From assembly GCA_003550325.1 (NCBI GenBank), contig QKWP01000274.1:146058-210057 (forward strand): a stretch of DNA of 64,000 nt. The letters run 5' to 3'. Below the pieces are notes generated by a model, which was not told the origin of the DNA, ran no database searches, and saw only the letters and a program-made list of their open reading frames with translations. Positions 1 through 13,139 of the stretch are shown one piece after another (the stretch's first letter is position 1; every line of letters starts with the position of its first letter). The translations under genes were made by a program, and so were the position numbers. The DNA comes from Gigaspora rosea (Eukaryota; Glomeromycota; Glomeromycetes; Diversisporales; Gigasporaceae).

Positions 1-1039
1 TGACAAAACCTATGACGAATTGACGAAACCTATGCCGAATTGACGAAACCTATGATGAATTGATGAAACCTATAACGAATTGACAAAATTAATGAAGAAA
101 CCTGAAGAGTTATATCTATACAAAATAGAGTTAATTACTGTGTTTATAAAAAGTTATGAAGTGTTTTAATAACGCTAACGATAAAAGCTAAAAATACGAT
201 GTTTTAAGCAATAATGCATGATTAATAACAGCGATAGAGAATCAATATAGGTTGCTAAGATAACCAGTGCATTATTATTATCGTGATTTTACTTATTTAC
301 GAAGAAAGAGACGTGAAAATACTTGAAAACCAATGTTTAGATCAACCTTGGTGCACTAATTAAAAATGACAGAAACGAAATTTTACAAATAATGAGCACC
401 AATATATCGTCATAGTCTCCAACAATAACACTCTTGGCATAAACTTCTATCTTTACGCGCTTTGTTTATTTACAAAATTTAATTTCCTTTTTTACGTGTT
501 CGGAATCTATGTCGTGTTGATCCAGAATTGACGAAAATAAATGCGTGCACAAATTTTGACTATTCCGGATCAATCTGACATAAATGACCACCGGTATTCT
601 GGATCAACCTGACATATATTTGAACGTGCGAAAGAAGAAAAAAGAAAAAAGCCAATGAAACCTTATAATAAATATCATTTTTTGAAACAATTTAAGGTTT
701 AGTGTATCTAAAGATCATTATATAGAAGCTTGTTGTTTAATTATTGGCTGAATCAGTTGCCAATGTTTTATCAATCGTTAGAGGCTTCGTCAAGGTTTCG
801 TCAATAAGTCATAGGTTTCGTCAATTCGTCATAGGTTTCGTTAATTCGTCATAGGTTTCGTCAATATGTCATAGGTTTCGTCAATTCGACATAGGTTTCG
901 TCAATTCGTCATAGGTTTCATCAATCTGTTATAGGTTTCGTCAATCGTCGGGGGTTTTGTCAATCGTCAAGGTTTCGTCATGACAAAACCATGATGACGT
1001 CATTCATCATTGCAAAAATAATTTTGTCAGGCATCATTA
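1..1039. mobile_element. Array-ended inverted-repeat element, family A, copy 1 (left end outside window)
   Basis: Positions 1-103 hold tandem copies of a degenerate ~20-bp unit (GACGAAACCTATGACGAATT). About 780-985 carries the same unit inverted (AGGTTTCGTCAATTCGTCAT). The right tip reads CAGGCATCATTA and ends at 1039; the left tip lies outside the window. The unique core at about 104-780 matches, in reverse complement, the core of the copy at 30102-31900, so both are one family in opposite orientation. There is no coding capacity. It is inferred to be a non-autonomous DNA element. Confidence 0.75.
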
Positions 1040-1902
1040 ATATACTTTAAATTAATAGACACATGTTCATATCTAAGGTCACACAAAGTAACTTTTTCGT
1101 TTTGCATAGTATGGAATCAGAAAATTTGGTCAGTCTTATCAGATAAAGTCTCCTTGGGTATACCAGATAAATTCTTAAAAAAAAAAATTGAATAGCAAAA
1201 TAGATTTATTGGCATAATCGGGACTCCAAAAAAAATTTAAATAAATAAAATTTTTTGAAAAATTGAAAAAATGAATCGACGGATAATGTGAAACAAAAAA
1301 TTAACGCTGCGTAGTCTTACATATAATAAGTTATTTTATCAAAAATTAATTCAAAAAAAAGGTTTATATATGAGTAAAGTGAATATACTTGCATATCAAC
1401 CTCCAAATTGTGCATCATGAATAAATTTTGTTAAAAAATAAATTTTACAGATTATAATTTCAATTACTTGTCTGCGTCCAATTATATTACTAAAAATATA
1501 ATAATAAATAATTTTAAAAATTTGGCAAAAACTTTCTTATTAAAAATGATCTTTTATAAATTAGATATAGCTTTTTAATTATCTAAAGTATAGCAAGTAA
1601 ACTATTGCAATCAAGGACATTTGATGGCGTTTTCACAAAATTGAATCATAAAATATATTCGTATTATATTTTTTAACCAAATATTGTCATATTGTATATA
1701 CACCAAACTACAGAACTATTTTTGAGACACTGAAAATTTTATATTCAATCCTAAAGTTTCTGAACATTAGGAACGTGATCTGATTGTAACGTTTAAGATT
1801 TATTAATTTGTAGCATTTGGGTGTATTCCATTTTTACAAATATAAAAATGATTATAATTTGGTTGAATTTTTATCATTTATTTAATAGCCACTAAAAATA
1901 TT

Positions 1903-2980
1903 AAAATGGATAACTACCAGAGTTCAGATTTTGAAATTTGTGAAGATAGCAAGTAACCGAATACTAACGAAAGTTGGTGTAAATCATGCAATACTGAGAA
2001 GTTTCGTTAAAACTTTCCAAAATGGACTAATGAAAATTATATATTAATAGGTTTATACAAGAAACTCAAATTAATGCAATAAATCAAGATGAGTTTTTGG
2101 AGTGGATACCATTTAATGAATTAGAAATATTACTTTTATTACTGATGGTGGATTTAGTACTATGTATTTATAAAACAAATTAGTTTTATGGAGAAATTAG
2201 TTTTATATATATAGAAATATCAAATTAGAATGATTAAAAGATTTGTCAAATTTTGAGAATTTGGTATTTGTGGTAGCCTTCAAAAAGTTTGGATAATTCA
2301 TTAAATATTGTTGAGAATTTTTTAATGAGGCTAGATAGGTTCGACATATTGTATTATTCAGTTTTTTTTCTTTGCTTATTAATAACATAAAAATTTTCGA
2401 TAACTATTTAAAGAAATATTTAAAATACCAGCAAAATGGAACATTTCTTGAATTACTCAAGATTCTGACAATTCTAATTACATAATGGTGATGTAATATG
2501 CCCAATTGAAAGCATGAAACAAAATTTAAATAAAATATTTAAACAAGATTGGATAAATTAAGTTGACGTGCCTGAGATGCATTATATTGAGGGTTTTGGG
2601 AATACATAAATCTGGTTTAATTCATAAAATTTACATAGTAGTAATATACTGATTTTAAGCTACGAAAGATTTTTGAAATAAGTGATTTAATGTTATGTGG
2701 ACCAGTAGACCAATCTAATGAAGTTTATCTTACATTGCATATGAAGTCTTGTGGAGTAAATCCTATACACAAACGTCTGATATTTATAATTTCAGAATAT
2801 TGTATTAATGTGGGAGATGACATCTGGGATTATGCCATTCAATGATGTGCCAAAAGTCAAGCAGCTTATTATTAAGATATGTGCTGGTGTTAGTCGAAAA
2901 TACACCATTTGAATAACAAAGTGTCACTGAAGTTTTCTAACTATTAGTGATTTGATGAAAATTTTTTTTAAAAATCTTTA
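1903..2980 (+). pseudogene. TKL-type protein kinase pseudogene
   Basis: Plus-strand frames recover in order the pieces of a Glomeromycotina-style kinase. An N-terminal linker (NESWCKSCNTEKF, then NFPKWTNENY and QINAINQDEFLEWIPFNELE) is followed by a glycine-loop region near 2140. Next come hinge-like YIMVM near 2485, a catalytic-loop region (GLIHK.LHSSNIL) near 2610, and LCGPVDQSNE near 2700. Then follow PYIAYEVLWS near 2735, TQTSDIYNF near 2770, a PFNDVP segment near 2835 and ICAGV near 2880. No single frame holds more than a part: there are many stops and frame changes, so it is a decayed copy of the kinase family that is intact at 34712-37416. The extent is approximate and the exon pattern cannot be fixed. 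Confidence 0.72.
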
Positions 2981-2984
2981 TGAC

Positions 2985-5095
2985 ATAAATCTAGTTACAT
3001 AAAAAGGATGCAATAACAGAATTTAAAGAGCATGATAATTTAAAAAAAGCTATTCAATTCACATCAAATAATAAAACCAATTCAATATATACCCATCATC
3101 CACGGTCCTATCATACTAGCTAAAATTACCTGACAATGGCGATAGTAAATTCTTTATGACAATTTTTAATGATGATGTTACTTCTTATTTTCAGTATTTG
3201 AATTGTCTTTTAATTTATAAAATTGAAGCTCTAACGTTCAGAATTTCTTACACTCACCGCCAGATTGGTGAAAAATTCCAAAAATGGACTAACTAGTGCA
3301 AATTTTTATCACATGATTTCTTATTATACTGTTCAAACTATTTAATTTGGTTTATCTATGCACAAATTACAAACTTTGCCAAACTAATATTTAATGATTT
3401 ATTTTAAAGTTCCACATATATTTGCAAAATGTTATTATTTTGTTTATTTAATTTTTTTATAAATAGCAATTGTCTTTTGATGTGTTGAATTTGTCCGAGT
3501 TTTACTAGCAATCATAGTTATAATAATCCCAGCCCAGAAACAGTTTTAGTGGTTTGATAAAATTTTAAAGCTTTGTGAGTCATGAAAAAAACAGTTGTAA
3601 AGCATTCATAATTTTGATATAAATTCCAATTGGAATCTCTACTATTTAATTATCAGTTCCTGTAGATGATTTAGCATCCTTACCTTACAAAGATAGATTG
3701 AAGTTAATGTTATTATTAAGTTTCATGATATTTTTCTGAATGCATTTTTATTTATATGGGCTTTTAATTATCTGGCTGAATCTCAAAATATTTCAAATAT
3801 ATATTAGAATAAACAAATTCTGATATTAAATAAACCTCAAAAAATAAATAAGCAAAAATGACCGGCTAATTGACAACCTGAAAAGATGTTAGACTCAAAT
3901 CATGGCAATACAAGCTATTATATTGGACTAGAAAACTAGCAAGTCATACTATTGCCAATAAAGAACTAAGAAATACTTGAATACAATAGAGCCGCTTCAC
4001 AAAACTTGATCAAGCACGAACTATACAATAAATTAAATAAATCCAAATGTGATATATAAGTATTTCAAGATTATTGAAAAAATGCACAAACAAGCGGTGA
4101 AACTCCTTAAAGCAACTCTCTGGAATAAAGCATCTCAAACTCTGGCCAAAATATATGCTTGACCTCTTAAATGTAAAATTTTTTATTTATTATTCTCTAA
4201 ATATACTGTGTATTGCTAAAAATTTGATTCCTATAAGCTACATCTAGGGGTTCGACTGAATAAAGACATTATGTTAAAACTGAAGATCAATAAATTTTTG
4301 CTTGAATTACACTAGAATTAATATGTAATGTCCAATACAACACAATATAGCACACTTATTTCTAATCGCTTAAACAATTCAAGTGCCTAGTTTATTGTTA
4401 TTTTTTTCTTACATTAATCATTATTTATTGGCTGATAAGAAAAGTAAAACAAAAAATCAACAAGAAAGCCAATAAGAGCAGCATTATTAGCTGATACTGA
4501 TATTTTAAGCAAATTGACTGGAATAATGGATGTTAACAAAAGCTAAAAAAAAGACAAGTATTGAGTGTATCCCTTTGAACATCATCCACAGAAACAATGT
4601 TAAAAGACACATACTCAACAAAACTGAAATAATACATTTCGAAAGATGGGTGATTTGGGAGGGCCTCAAATTTCTCAATTGAGAGAAATAAAAGAATTAA
4701 GTTCCTTTGCAATAAAAAAAGTTAGCAAATTTTATTAGGTTAATAATTAAATTTAGAAATTTTTAAAGTATAATATTCAAATCATGGTTTTCATTTACTA
4801 TTTTGCAATAATTTAGTAAAGCCAACTTTCGATAAGAAAAAAGAAAACCATGTACATACTTACTTAAAATATGAAATTCACAGAAAAAAATTTTATATAA
4901 TAATTTTTCCTTTACATAATTATTTCATTTGCATTATCCCATAATGGACCTATGACCCGCTCTTTGGAGGCCATACTGATAATGTGCCTATGAACAGTGC
5001 TATTAAAAACTACAAATGATCATATTTTACCAATTTTTATTCCAGTATTTAGATTACTGCAATCATCAGTTATACAAAATCCAAGAGGCCTGATA
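2985..5095. other. AT-rich stretch, nothing recognised
   Basis: No convincing gene, inverted-repeat element or RNA was seen. About 3870-4140 is a little richer in GC and could be further debris of the kinase pseudogene, but no motif supports that. Confidence 0.4.
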
Positions 5096-5994
5096 CGTGG
5101 GTTGGATGAAAAGTCTTGTCAGTAGATCAATATCTTGATCATTTTTAAATATACAGTTTTAAATTTTATATATATTAATATAGTGGTTATAATGAATTTA
5201 TAAAAAAAATTTAATTAATTTTAATTAGATAGTTGTTGAAAAAATTAGTTTTTAAATTTATTAATTTAACCAATAAAATTTATTATTATAAAAATTTAAA
5301 TTAAGTCATTTATATTAAAAATTTTTATATAATAAAAAAAATTATATAACCAAAATAATGAACTATATTTATATAATTAAAATTTATATAAATAAATTTT
5401 TTTTATAATTATTTAAAGTAATTTTATTATAAATTAAATATTTTTACTATATATAGTAATTAATTTACTAAATTTAGTAATAAAATTTATCTATATAACA
5501 ATTTTTAATTTTTGGTTGTTTTAAATAAATTTAATAATTTTATTTGAAAATAGAATAGTTATAAATAAAAATTATTGCAAAATTATTAAAAAAAAAATTA
5601 TAGCTTTGCAAAATCTAATTAAACAAAGAAAAATTTTAAATTATAAAAATTTTTTAAATTTTAATATGTTTAATTTAAAAATAAATTATATATTTAAAAA
5701 CTATATAACTGATTTTAGTATTAGCTAAATTTTTAGAAAAATTAATTAAATTTTTAAATTTTTTTATATATACTTAAGATAAAGTTTAATTAATTTTTAT
5801 ATAAAAAAATTTGCAATATTTTTTATATAATAAATTAAAAATTCAATATTTTAAAAACTATCTGATAAAAATACTTAAAAATTTTTTTACATATTTATTA
5901 TAACCACTATATTTATATATATAAAGGTTAAAGCTGTATCTTTAAAATTGATCAAGATATTAATCTACTGACAAGACTTTTCATCCAACCTATG
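5096..5994. mobile_element. Non-autonomous mariner/Tc1-type element with TA duplication
   Basis: The inverted ends are GGTTGGATGAAAAGTCTTGT on the left and its complement ACAAGACTTTTCATCCAACC on the right. The match continues inwards through about 45 bp (GTAGATCAATATCTTGATCA), with a second inverted block (TATAGTGGTTATAA and its mate) further in. The element is flanked by TA at 5094-5095 and 5995-5996. The interior is almost pure A/T with no ORF. TA duplication and long ends fit a mariner-like MITE. Confidence 0.8.
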
Positions 5995-6162
5995 TATTTT
6001 TACTTAAATTCAATGATTTCTTGTCAAATTAATATCAGTCTGGGCAATAGATTTTTTAATTGACAAAATAACAATATTTGCAAATTATTTGACTAGTAGA
6101 ATTCATTAATAGTCTCAAACATTAAAAATCTTTGACCAAATATTGAAAAAAGTAATACTGTA

Positions 6163-7217
6163 CAGTCAAACCCTGCAATAGTCACATTAGCATTAGTCAC
6201 AATTTCTCTATAGTCACCTTAATTTTTCTATTTAATTATGGGCTAGTGCGAAAAGATTGATACCTCAATATTTTAATTAATAAGTACTACTAATAAAAGT
6301 TTTTAAAATTATTAATAATATAATTAAAAATTTTTTACAATTGAATAACTATGGTATAAACTATCATTTTTTATTAATTATATTATTCTATATCTTTTTT
6401 ATATAAAAATAGATGAAAGCTAACTTTTTAGATAAAAAAAAATTACAAAAAAATTTTTTTAAAAAAATAGATTTTAATTAATATCTTAATGAATTTGAAA
6501 GTTTAAAGCTTGCTACTACGCAAGTAACTAGCTATAGATTCAATAAAACTATATTTAAAATTTCATAAAAAAATAATTACTAGATAAAAAGTTATTAAAT
6601 ATTAAAGTTGATGCATTTGTATTAAAAATTATTAATTTACTATATGTACTATATATATTTAATAGTAAAACTAAACTTAAAAATAACTATTAGTAAATTT
6701 TTTTTTATATATTATATAAACAAATATTTAAATTTTAAAATAATCTTTTTTATTATCTAATAAAATAAAGTTAAATTAAAAAATTTAAATTTTATATATA
6801 AAAAAATTTTTATTACTATATCACGATCAAATTTATCATTTCTAAATATACTAAAATTTACTTAAAAAGTTATTGCTAAAAATTTCTTTATTTTTTATAT
6901 AAAATAATTAAATAAATTATATTAAACCCTTTTCTATCTACCAAAATAATTTTTTAAATTAAAAAAATTACATTTTATTACTAAAAAAAATTACTATTAA
7001 TTTTTAATTGAGGTATCAATTTTTTTGCACTGGCCTACCAAAGCAGGGACATATTTTTGGCTGGCGAGAAAAATTGCCAAAGAGAACAATATAAAGCTAG
7101 AATTTGAATGAATTCCTATATATATAATATATAAATTTTAGCTCGCTTTAGTCACAATCTCGCAATAGGCACATAGAAAGTCCGATTTTGGCATGTGACT
7201 ATTGCGGGGTTTGACTG
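6163..7217. mobile_element. Pogo/Tc1-type MITE with TA duplication, itself interrupted
   Basis: The ends are CAGTCAAACCCTGCAATAGT and, inverted, CTATTGCGGGGTTTGACTG. They are flanked by TA at 6161-6162 and 7218-7219. The CAGTCAAACC terminus is typical of pogo-like elements. Most of the length is a second element at 6241-7035, so the original element was only about 260 bp. Confidence 0.8.
6241..7035. mobile_element. Inverted-repeat element nested in the pogo-type MITE
   Basis: The left end GGCTAGTGCGAAAAGATTGA continues TACCTCAAT. The right end, inverted, is GGCCAGTGCAAAAAAATTGA followed by TACCTCAAT. The interior is AT-rich with no coding potential. The duplication at the insertion is unclear because the flanks have diverged. 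The superfamily is not assigned. Confidence 0.65.
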
Positions 7218-7526
7218 TATTTGAAATATGCTAATGAAAATCTGGGCCATAATAGTGACTAGCAGGTAATAAATGCAAAAATTGAAAAAATACAAAAATT
7301 GGAATGAAAATTTCTTAATTTATGCCAGGTAAATATATATATACTAATTTATTGATTTATGAATTTGTGTAATATATAAATTATAAACAAAAAGTTAGTA
7401 TAGCTTAAGGTTAGAGTAAGGGTTGCTTTAAAGTTAGAAAAGGTTATAGTTTATACTAAAATTTTGCAAGGAGTATTTTTTGTTAGAACCCAAAAGATAT
7501 TATATAATCAGAATTATATATGTGTA

Positions 7527-10331
7527 AGGTATACCTGCCTATTTCTGGGGACTTTTTTTTGCTACATATAAAAATTTTTTAAACTCTAATAATTATCGTA
7601 AAATTTTTTATATAAAATTTATAATTGATTTATTATTTAAATCTATAAATATATTAAAATTTTACATATATTTATTTATTATTTTACTAATAAAGTTTAA
7701 TTTATATAATTTATACAAAATTAAAGGCTACCGTCCATTCCCGTGGATATATAATAAACACGATTTTTTATTAGATAAACAAATAAAGTGCACTTAAATA
7801 AACATGAACACGATATTAAATCAACTTACTATATAAGTTTTATACAAATTGGGCAAGATTTTACTAATGGGTAAGGAAGGCTGTTTAATTATATGTTAAA
7901 AATTTTATAAAAAAAAATTTTTTTTTATTGATATTAAACTAAAAACTGACTAATAAAGTTGATCCCATTTTCTACAAAAATTTCAGAAGTTGTATAATTC
8001 ATTATGGCAAGCACAGCAAATATATATTTGGTAAGTTTCTTGTTGACTTATATGTAAATATCATGTTTAAACATATGGCATTTAATAGTAACCAAATATT
8101 TAATTCTGCAAAATTAATTTTTATTTAAATGCAACATAAAACAAAATTTAGTAGGCTATAATCAATTTATTTTACCCTCCAACAATGTGATAAAAATATA
8201 TTTATCACTAATTTTTTTTTTTGCTTTCCTGTTATTAAACTGTTGTTCCTGTTGTTCTTTTCTTAACTTTGCATTTTCGACTTTCTTTTGCTTTATGTTT
8301 TCTCAGTCTTGTAATTCTCTTACAATTGATTTTGCTGTTACAAGCATTCCGAACTTGAAGGCCTTGGGCCTGACTTGAGGTTTTTTTTCTACTGATAATT
8401 GCTTTGGATAGAGATACTTCATAATTGAAGATAAAGATATAGTTCTAGGATTTTCTAATCTTTGAATGTATTCGTGTAAATTTTTATTAACATTTTCAAG
8501 CTGAGTCAACTTGCTAATCCTTGTATGATGCATATGAGTTATTTTTTGGCTTGAAATAACATGTTGATAGGTCGATAGTGAAGGCATTAAGCGTTCAGGT
8601 TTAATCACATTAGGATCCAGGGGCCAAATACCAGTTGCAGCAAATGCACGTTATATTGCATTTGGAATGTATGTTTCGTAAAATGCTTCACCAAAAACTT
8701 GTGCAAATGAGTATTTTGTAATTACTTCATATTCATTATTAGAATGATAAAGATCTGGTGCCTTATCATACTCGGACTCAAGTTTTTTAAAAAGAATTTC
8801 TGATAGTTGAAGAATATGGGTAGTATTAGAAGGTAAAACATAAAGAAGAATATTGTTATTATTACAAAATTTAATGCTAGTTAAATCGATATGACTAGTA
8901 GTCCCATCAAGCATAAGCAAGACGGGTCTTGTAGGAGGAATTGAGTTGTTAAAATGCTCTATGTACATTCTAAAAATATCTTTGTGCATATAACCAGTAT
9001 CAGTAAATGTAGCAACAGTACTGGGTGGAACTAATGTACCATTTAATAAACCTCCAATTACATTAATGCCCTTATAGATTAGTAATGGCGAAATATACAT
9101 TCCAGATGCAGAAATAGTAGGACAAACAGATATATGTTCTTTTGAACTTCCAGCTGCAGTTTTATAAACTTGTCGAATACCTTTTTGAGCCAATACTTTT
9201 TTTAACCGAGCCGAGATATTAAAACCACTTTGTTCATATTCCAAATTCTGTCAGCCGTTAATGAATACTCATCAATCATTTGTTGAAGTTTTGTAAAATG
9301 ATCCTGGATGACAACCGGGATTACTTTTAGCAGCACATGCTTTAGAAAGTTCTTGAGGAACCTGAAAGAAAGCTGTGGATGATCACGCATAAATCGTTTC
9401 TACCATTTTTCGCCAGGGCCATTTTTAAGTAAAAGTTCTTTATTTTTAATTTTAAGCATTTGTATGACCATAGTATTTATAACTGCTTTAGTAAGTCCAA
9501 ACCTGAGATTTTGCATGTTCAGACAGTATCCAACTAATTCATTTTCTTCCTCAACTGTGAGTATTGTAGGGGGACCTGGACGTTTGGGTGCACTACCTCG
9601 AGCTATAGCATCACGCAGTGTTTGTTCAGCAACATCAAAATTTAAAGCAACCTTACGAACACTTAAAGGCACACTTGTACTATTTTTTTGGGGTTCAATA
9701 AAGTTTAATGCTGCCTTAATAGAGGCTTGATGAGATTCTGTATTCTTTTTTGAGGATAATAATCAGTTCATATTACTGTGAAAGTACAGGTAAAGAAAAA
9801 TATTGCGAATGCAACTAAAAATTTTTTTTAAAAGGTTCGTTTAAATCACGCGTATTAGGTACCAACTCATAACTCATAAAATTGTAATGGGCGCAAATGA
9901 GGGGCAAGTTTTTTTTTTGACATAAAGTTTTTTGCTTGACATACATAAATTAGCGTAAAAAATGAAAAAACTTTTTGATTTAATAGAGCCTGAATAAAAC
10001 ACGTTTTTCAGGCTTAGTTTCTTTGGTGAGTTTAATTCATTATTGTATATTGCTAACCGATTTTTTTTCCTTCTTTTTTTTTTTCTTCTTATAAATCACT
10101 AACTATTTGGTTCAGAATACTATTAAACATGTAATAGTGTTTATATATCTTGTTGCTAATAGAAGGTTTTAAAAAACAAATTTGTACAAAAAAAAACTGC
10201 TATTTAACCGTTCTATTTATATGTAAAAAAAGCCAAAAATTTGTGTAACAAATATACTAATTTAAACTTTAAATATAGGAAACGTATAATCCACGGAAAT
10301 AGGATGATCCCTGAAATAGGCAGGTATACCT
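7527..10331 (-). mobile_element. Pogo-type DNA transposon, full length with intact ends
   Basis: The terminal repeats are AGGTATACCTGCCTATTTC on the left and its inverted copy GAAATAGGCAGGTATACCT on the right. They are flanked by TA at 7525-7526 and 10332-10333. The element is about 2.8 kb, normal for pogo-like transposons, and carries one transposase gene on the minus strand (8187-9771) that is broken. The ends look good, so it could still be moved by a transposase supplied from elsewhere. Confidence 0.88.
8187..9771 (-). pseudogene. Pogo-type transposase (HTH + DDE domain), broken
   Basis: Read from an ATG at 9771, the pieces give the usual order. First is a helix-turn-helix region (VRKVALNFDVAEQTLRDAI, then PGPPTILTVEEENELVGY) at 9400-9672. 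A linker DRIWNM near 9240 carries the first catalytic Asp. The DDE core at 8651-9244 has LLMLDGTTSHID with the second Asp and LPSNTTHILQLSEILF where most relatives have LQPLD. The third catalytic Asp therefore appears replaced by Glu. A C-terminal basic, coiled-coil-like tail reaches about 8190. There are in-frame stops just after the ATG (MN*), at GEKW*, after IPNAI and after RELQD. At least two frame changes lie between 9390 and 9230. The enzyme would cut and paste the surrounding element, but it is not functional as read. Confidence 0.85.
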
Positions 10332-10974
10332 TATACATACACATAGTGTACAAATAGTAATTGTCAATTGAAAAAAATGCAAAAATTAAAAAAATAAGGT
10401 TAAACAGTTTTTTTTATATTTTATACTATATATATTTATAATATATGACAGTTAATGAATCAAATAGGCTTAAGTGGTAAATCGCAGATAAAGGTAATTA
10501 TTTTATAATAAATTATAGCAGGCATTTAATAGTAAATTTCTATTAGTGTGCAAATGGGGCTTTTCTACATATAAAAGTATTTTTTTTATTTTATTTTAAA
10601 ATGCTATAGTTAAAACTATTTAAGTAAAAAAAATAATGCATTTATATTAAAGATTTCAAAACTACATTTGTATTACTGTAAACAAGCACCCAATATGATA
10701 TTATATCCCCTATTATCTATATATGCTATGGTTAATTGTTTCAAATTAATTGACTAGCTAGAATAGATTGGAGGAGACCTCTAGTATTTTTTTTACTAAG
10801 CAAACCTTTTATAATTTTTAAATAAACTTTGCAGAACCAACTTTTCTGATTCTAATAATAGTTAAATCATTCAAATTGCATTAGTATATGACACAATATG
10901 AGTATTTATTGATTGTTTACTATGGGGTTTTTTATTATGATTGGAAATGTACAGCATTCCACTTCCATATAAGG
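10332..10974. other. AT-rich stretch with a recurring short motif
   Basis: No gene was seen. At about 10833-10880 a block (TTTTCTGATTCTAATAATAG then TTAAATCATTCAAATTG) resembles blocks near 11808 and 14294, suggesting fragments of one dispersed repeat. Confidence 0.35.
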
Positions 10975-11266
10975 TGGTCATCTAAAGCCATGTACCCACG
11001 TGACATTTTCATATAAATCAACCAAATAGAGTCACGAATTTTTGTTTACACAGATCAGTCCGAAGAAGTCAAAAAACAAAAAAAACGCAAGAATATAAAA
11101 ACGGCATTCTAAACCTATCTTGGGCCATTAATAAAAAATGTCAGGAAGGTAATTTTACCTATACTGGTTCTAACCCTAAATTTGACCCCTAATGCTAAAC
11201 AGTTACTGATATGAATTTTAACTAAAAATTTAAAAATCATATGGGTACATGGCTTTAGCCATCCCT
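10975..11266. mobile_element. 292-bp MITE with 8-bp duplication, copy 1
   Basis: It is flanked by the direct repeat ATATAAGG at 10967-10974 and 11267-11274. The inverted ends contain CTAAAGCCATGTACCCA on the left, and the right end is GGGTACATGGCTTTAGCCAT. The interior matches, in reverse complement, the copy at 25189-25481, which has the same length and its own 8-bp duplication. An 8-bp target duplication fits hAT-like mobilisation. Confidence 0.88.
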
Positions 11267-11274
11267 ATATAAGG

Positions 11275-12130
11275 CAATTAGTAAATCTCCACTGATTTTT
11301 ACTATGAAATTTTGACCTTTTAACTGCGGATTATCACTTAATAAATTTTTTATCTTTTTTTTTTTTTTAGAGAATGTATGTTTTTTTTTGCTTTTTTATT
11401 AGAAATATAACTCTGTTTTTTTTTTTAAAAAATGTTAGTCAGTTGTTTTTAAAAAACAGTAGTCAGTTTTTTTTTTTNNNNNNNNNNNNNNNNNNNNNNN
11501 NNNNNNNNNNNNNNNNNNNNNNNNNNNNNNNNNNNNNNNNNNNNNNNNNNNNNNNNNNNNNNTTTTTTACATTATATATATATTTTTTTTTTTTTTTAAA
11601 GAATATTGTATTTTAAAAAAAGTTAAAATTGGGTAAAAGTTCTATCTAATATTTAAAATATAGCTTATATATAACAATATAAAAGTGCTAACCAAAAAAA
11701 AACACTTTTTAATTTTAAAAAAAAATAAAATAAAAAAAAAGGTAGCTGGAAAACTTTTGAACTAAGTTAACCTTTTATCACTCTAAGTAAACTTATTCTT
11801 CTGGTTTTTTTGATAATAATTTGTAATATTATTAAAATTAACTCAGTAGATCTGAATATATAGTTTTATAAAATTTATATGACTTTTTATATAATCTTTA
11901 GAACATTGCCTAAATTTTAAAAGATCATATTTCTAGCTCTACTGATCAGATTTTAATAATTTAATTACTATTAGAGCTAGAAAGGCCAGAAGAACAAGCT
12001 TTATTAAAATAATAAAGTATACTATCTTAGTGCAAAAGCCTTACTAGATTGTTTTTTAATTCAAAAAAATTATTATTTTGATACATGTTCATAAGAAGAA
12101 ATATCGCTTGAACTGTACGTGTATATAGTA
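11275..12130. other. Low-complexity T-rich region with an 85-bp assembly gap
   Basis: Runs of T flank N bases at 11478-11562. Further on, about 11795-12000 has imperfect inverted blocks (TTATTCTTCTGG and CCAGAAGAACAAG) that could be an old MITE. There is no gene. Confidence 0.5.
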
Positions 12131-12560
12131 CAGTGCAGACAACCTAGTCCCAACCAATAAAATTGATGACATTCAAATTGCTAATCCTTTTTCAAAAAAA
12201 ATAGTAAACAAAAAACACTATTTTAAAATATTAAATCAAGACAATTCATGGTCATAAATTTTTTTTGAATCTATTTATAAAAAAGTTATAGCAAGTTAAA
12301 GTTATAGTATTTTTATAATTAAATATGAAATTTGGCCACCTTATATATATATATATATATAATATTTGGTCTCTTTAAACAATTAATTTTATTTAATATA
12401 TATTAAAAATTTAAATTGGCCACTTTGTATATAAAAATTTGGCACTTTATATATAAATATTAGTTAAATTTTCAAATTTGCCTCTTCATATATATAAAAA
12501 ATAAAATCTGAATTTGGTTGCTAATATTTTTTATTGGTTGGAACTAGGTTGTCTGCACTG
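12131..12560. mobile_element. 430-bp MITE
   Basis: The left end CAGTGCAGACAACCTAGTCC and the right end, inverted, CAGTGCAGACAACCTAGTTC continue in near identity (CAACCAATAAAA). TA precedes it at 12129-12130; on the right TT is found where TA would be expected. The interior has (TA)n and diverged repeats. It is probably mariner/pogo-like. Confidence 0.78.
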
Positions 12561-12562
12561 TT

Positions 12563-12702
12563 GGGTGTCCAGGATTATGTAATACAATGAGGTAAATTAT
12601 GCGATTTGACCGAGGTCAATTATGCAATGAATGCGAAATAAATTTAAGATTATGCAAAATATTTAAATAGATTATACGATCTTTATAGTGTTATACTATA
12701 TA
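12563..12702. mobile_element. Fragment of a GGTGTCCAGGATTATG-ended element
   Basis: It starts GGTGTCCAGGATTATG directly after the previous MITE and runs through AAATTATGCGATTTGACC. The inverted counterpart ATAATCCTGGACACC sits at 32538-32552 next to a similar GGTCAATTATGCG block. Only one end is present here, so this is a truncated copy. Confidence 0.4.
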
Positions 12703-12949
12703 TAGGACCCTGGACATCTCTGATATATATCATATTTTTTTTTAGCAAATTGCAGAAAATTTGGTCTGAGGTCCAAATTTAAGTTTTAGCAAATTGAGGT
12801 TAATTTTAAAAAAGGTTATATAAAGCATTTTGGCAAATTACAGCAATTTTATGCATATTATATTTTATTTTTAGCAAATTCCCTGCATTTTGCAAGAATC
12901 ATACCCAAAAATAAGCTATCTCATTTTTTGTACTACTATGGTTTTTAAA

Positions 12950-13021
12950 AATTTAAAAGAAGATGCTTAATTTTGGATTTTTTGATTAAAAAATCCAAAA
13001 TTAAGCATCTTCTCTTAAATT
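12950..13021. repeat. Short zero-loop hairpin
   Basis: The arms TTAAAAGAAGATGCTTAATT and AATTAAGCATCTTCTCTTAA meet at TTTGATTAAA near 12985 with no spacer. It is a second copy of the central part of the larger palindrome that follows. Confidence 0.85.
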
Positions 13022-13139
13022 TTCAAGAAATATAGAAGTAAATATGCTGGAATAATGTATTTTTATGTGCTGAACAAGTTTTTTTATGGCACAATGTTAG
13101 AATCAATTAGTAAAATTTGGGTAATAATAGTACTATTAT

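Noticed and set aside
1-1000. CRISPR array suggested by regularly spaced repeats
   Set aside because: The units are contiguous, degenerate and inverted at the other end, with no unique spacers or cas genes, in a eukaryotic context.
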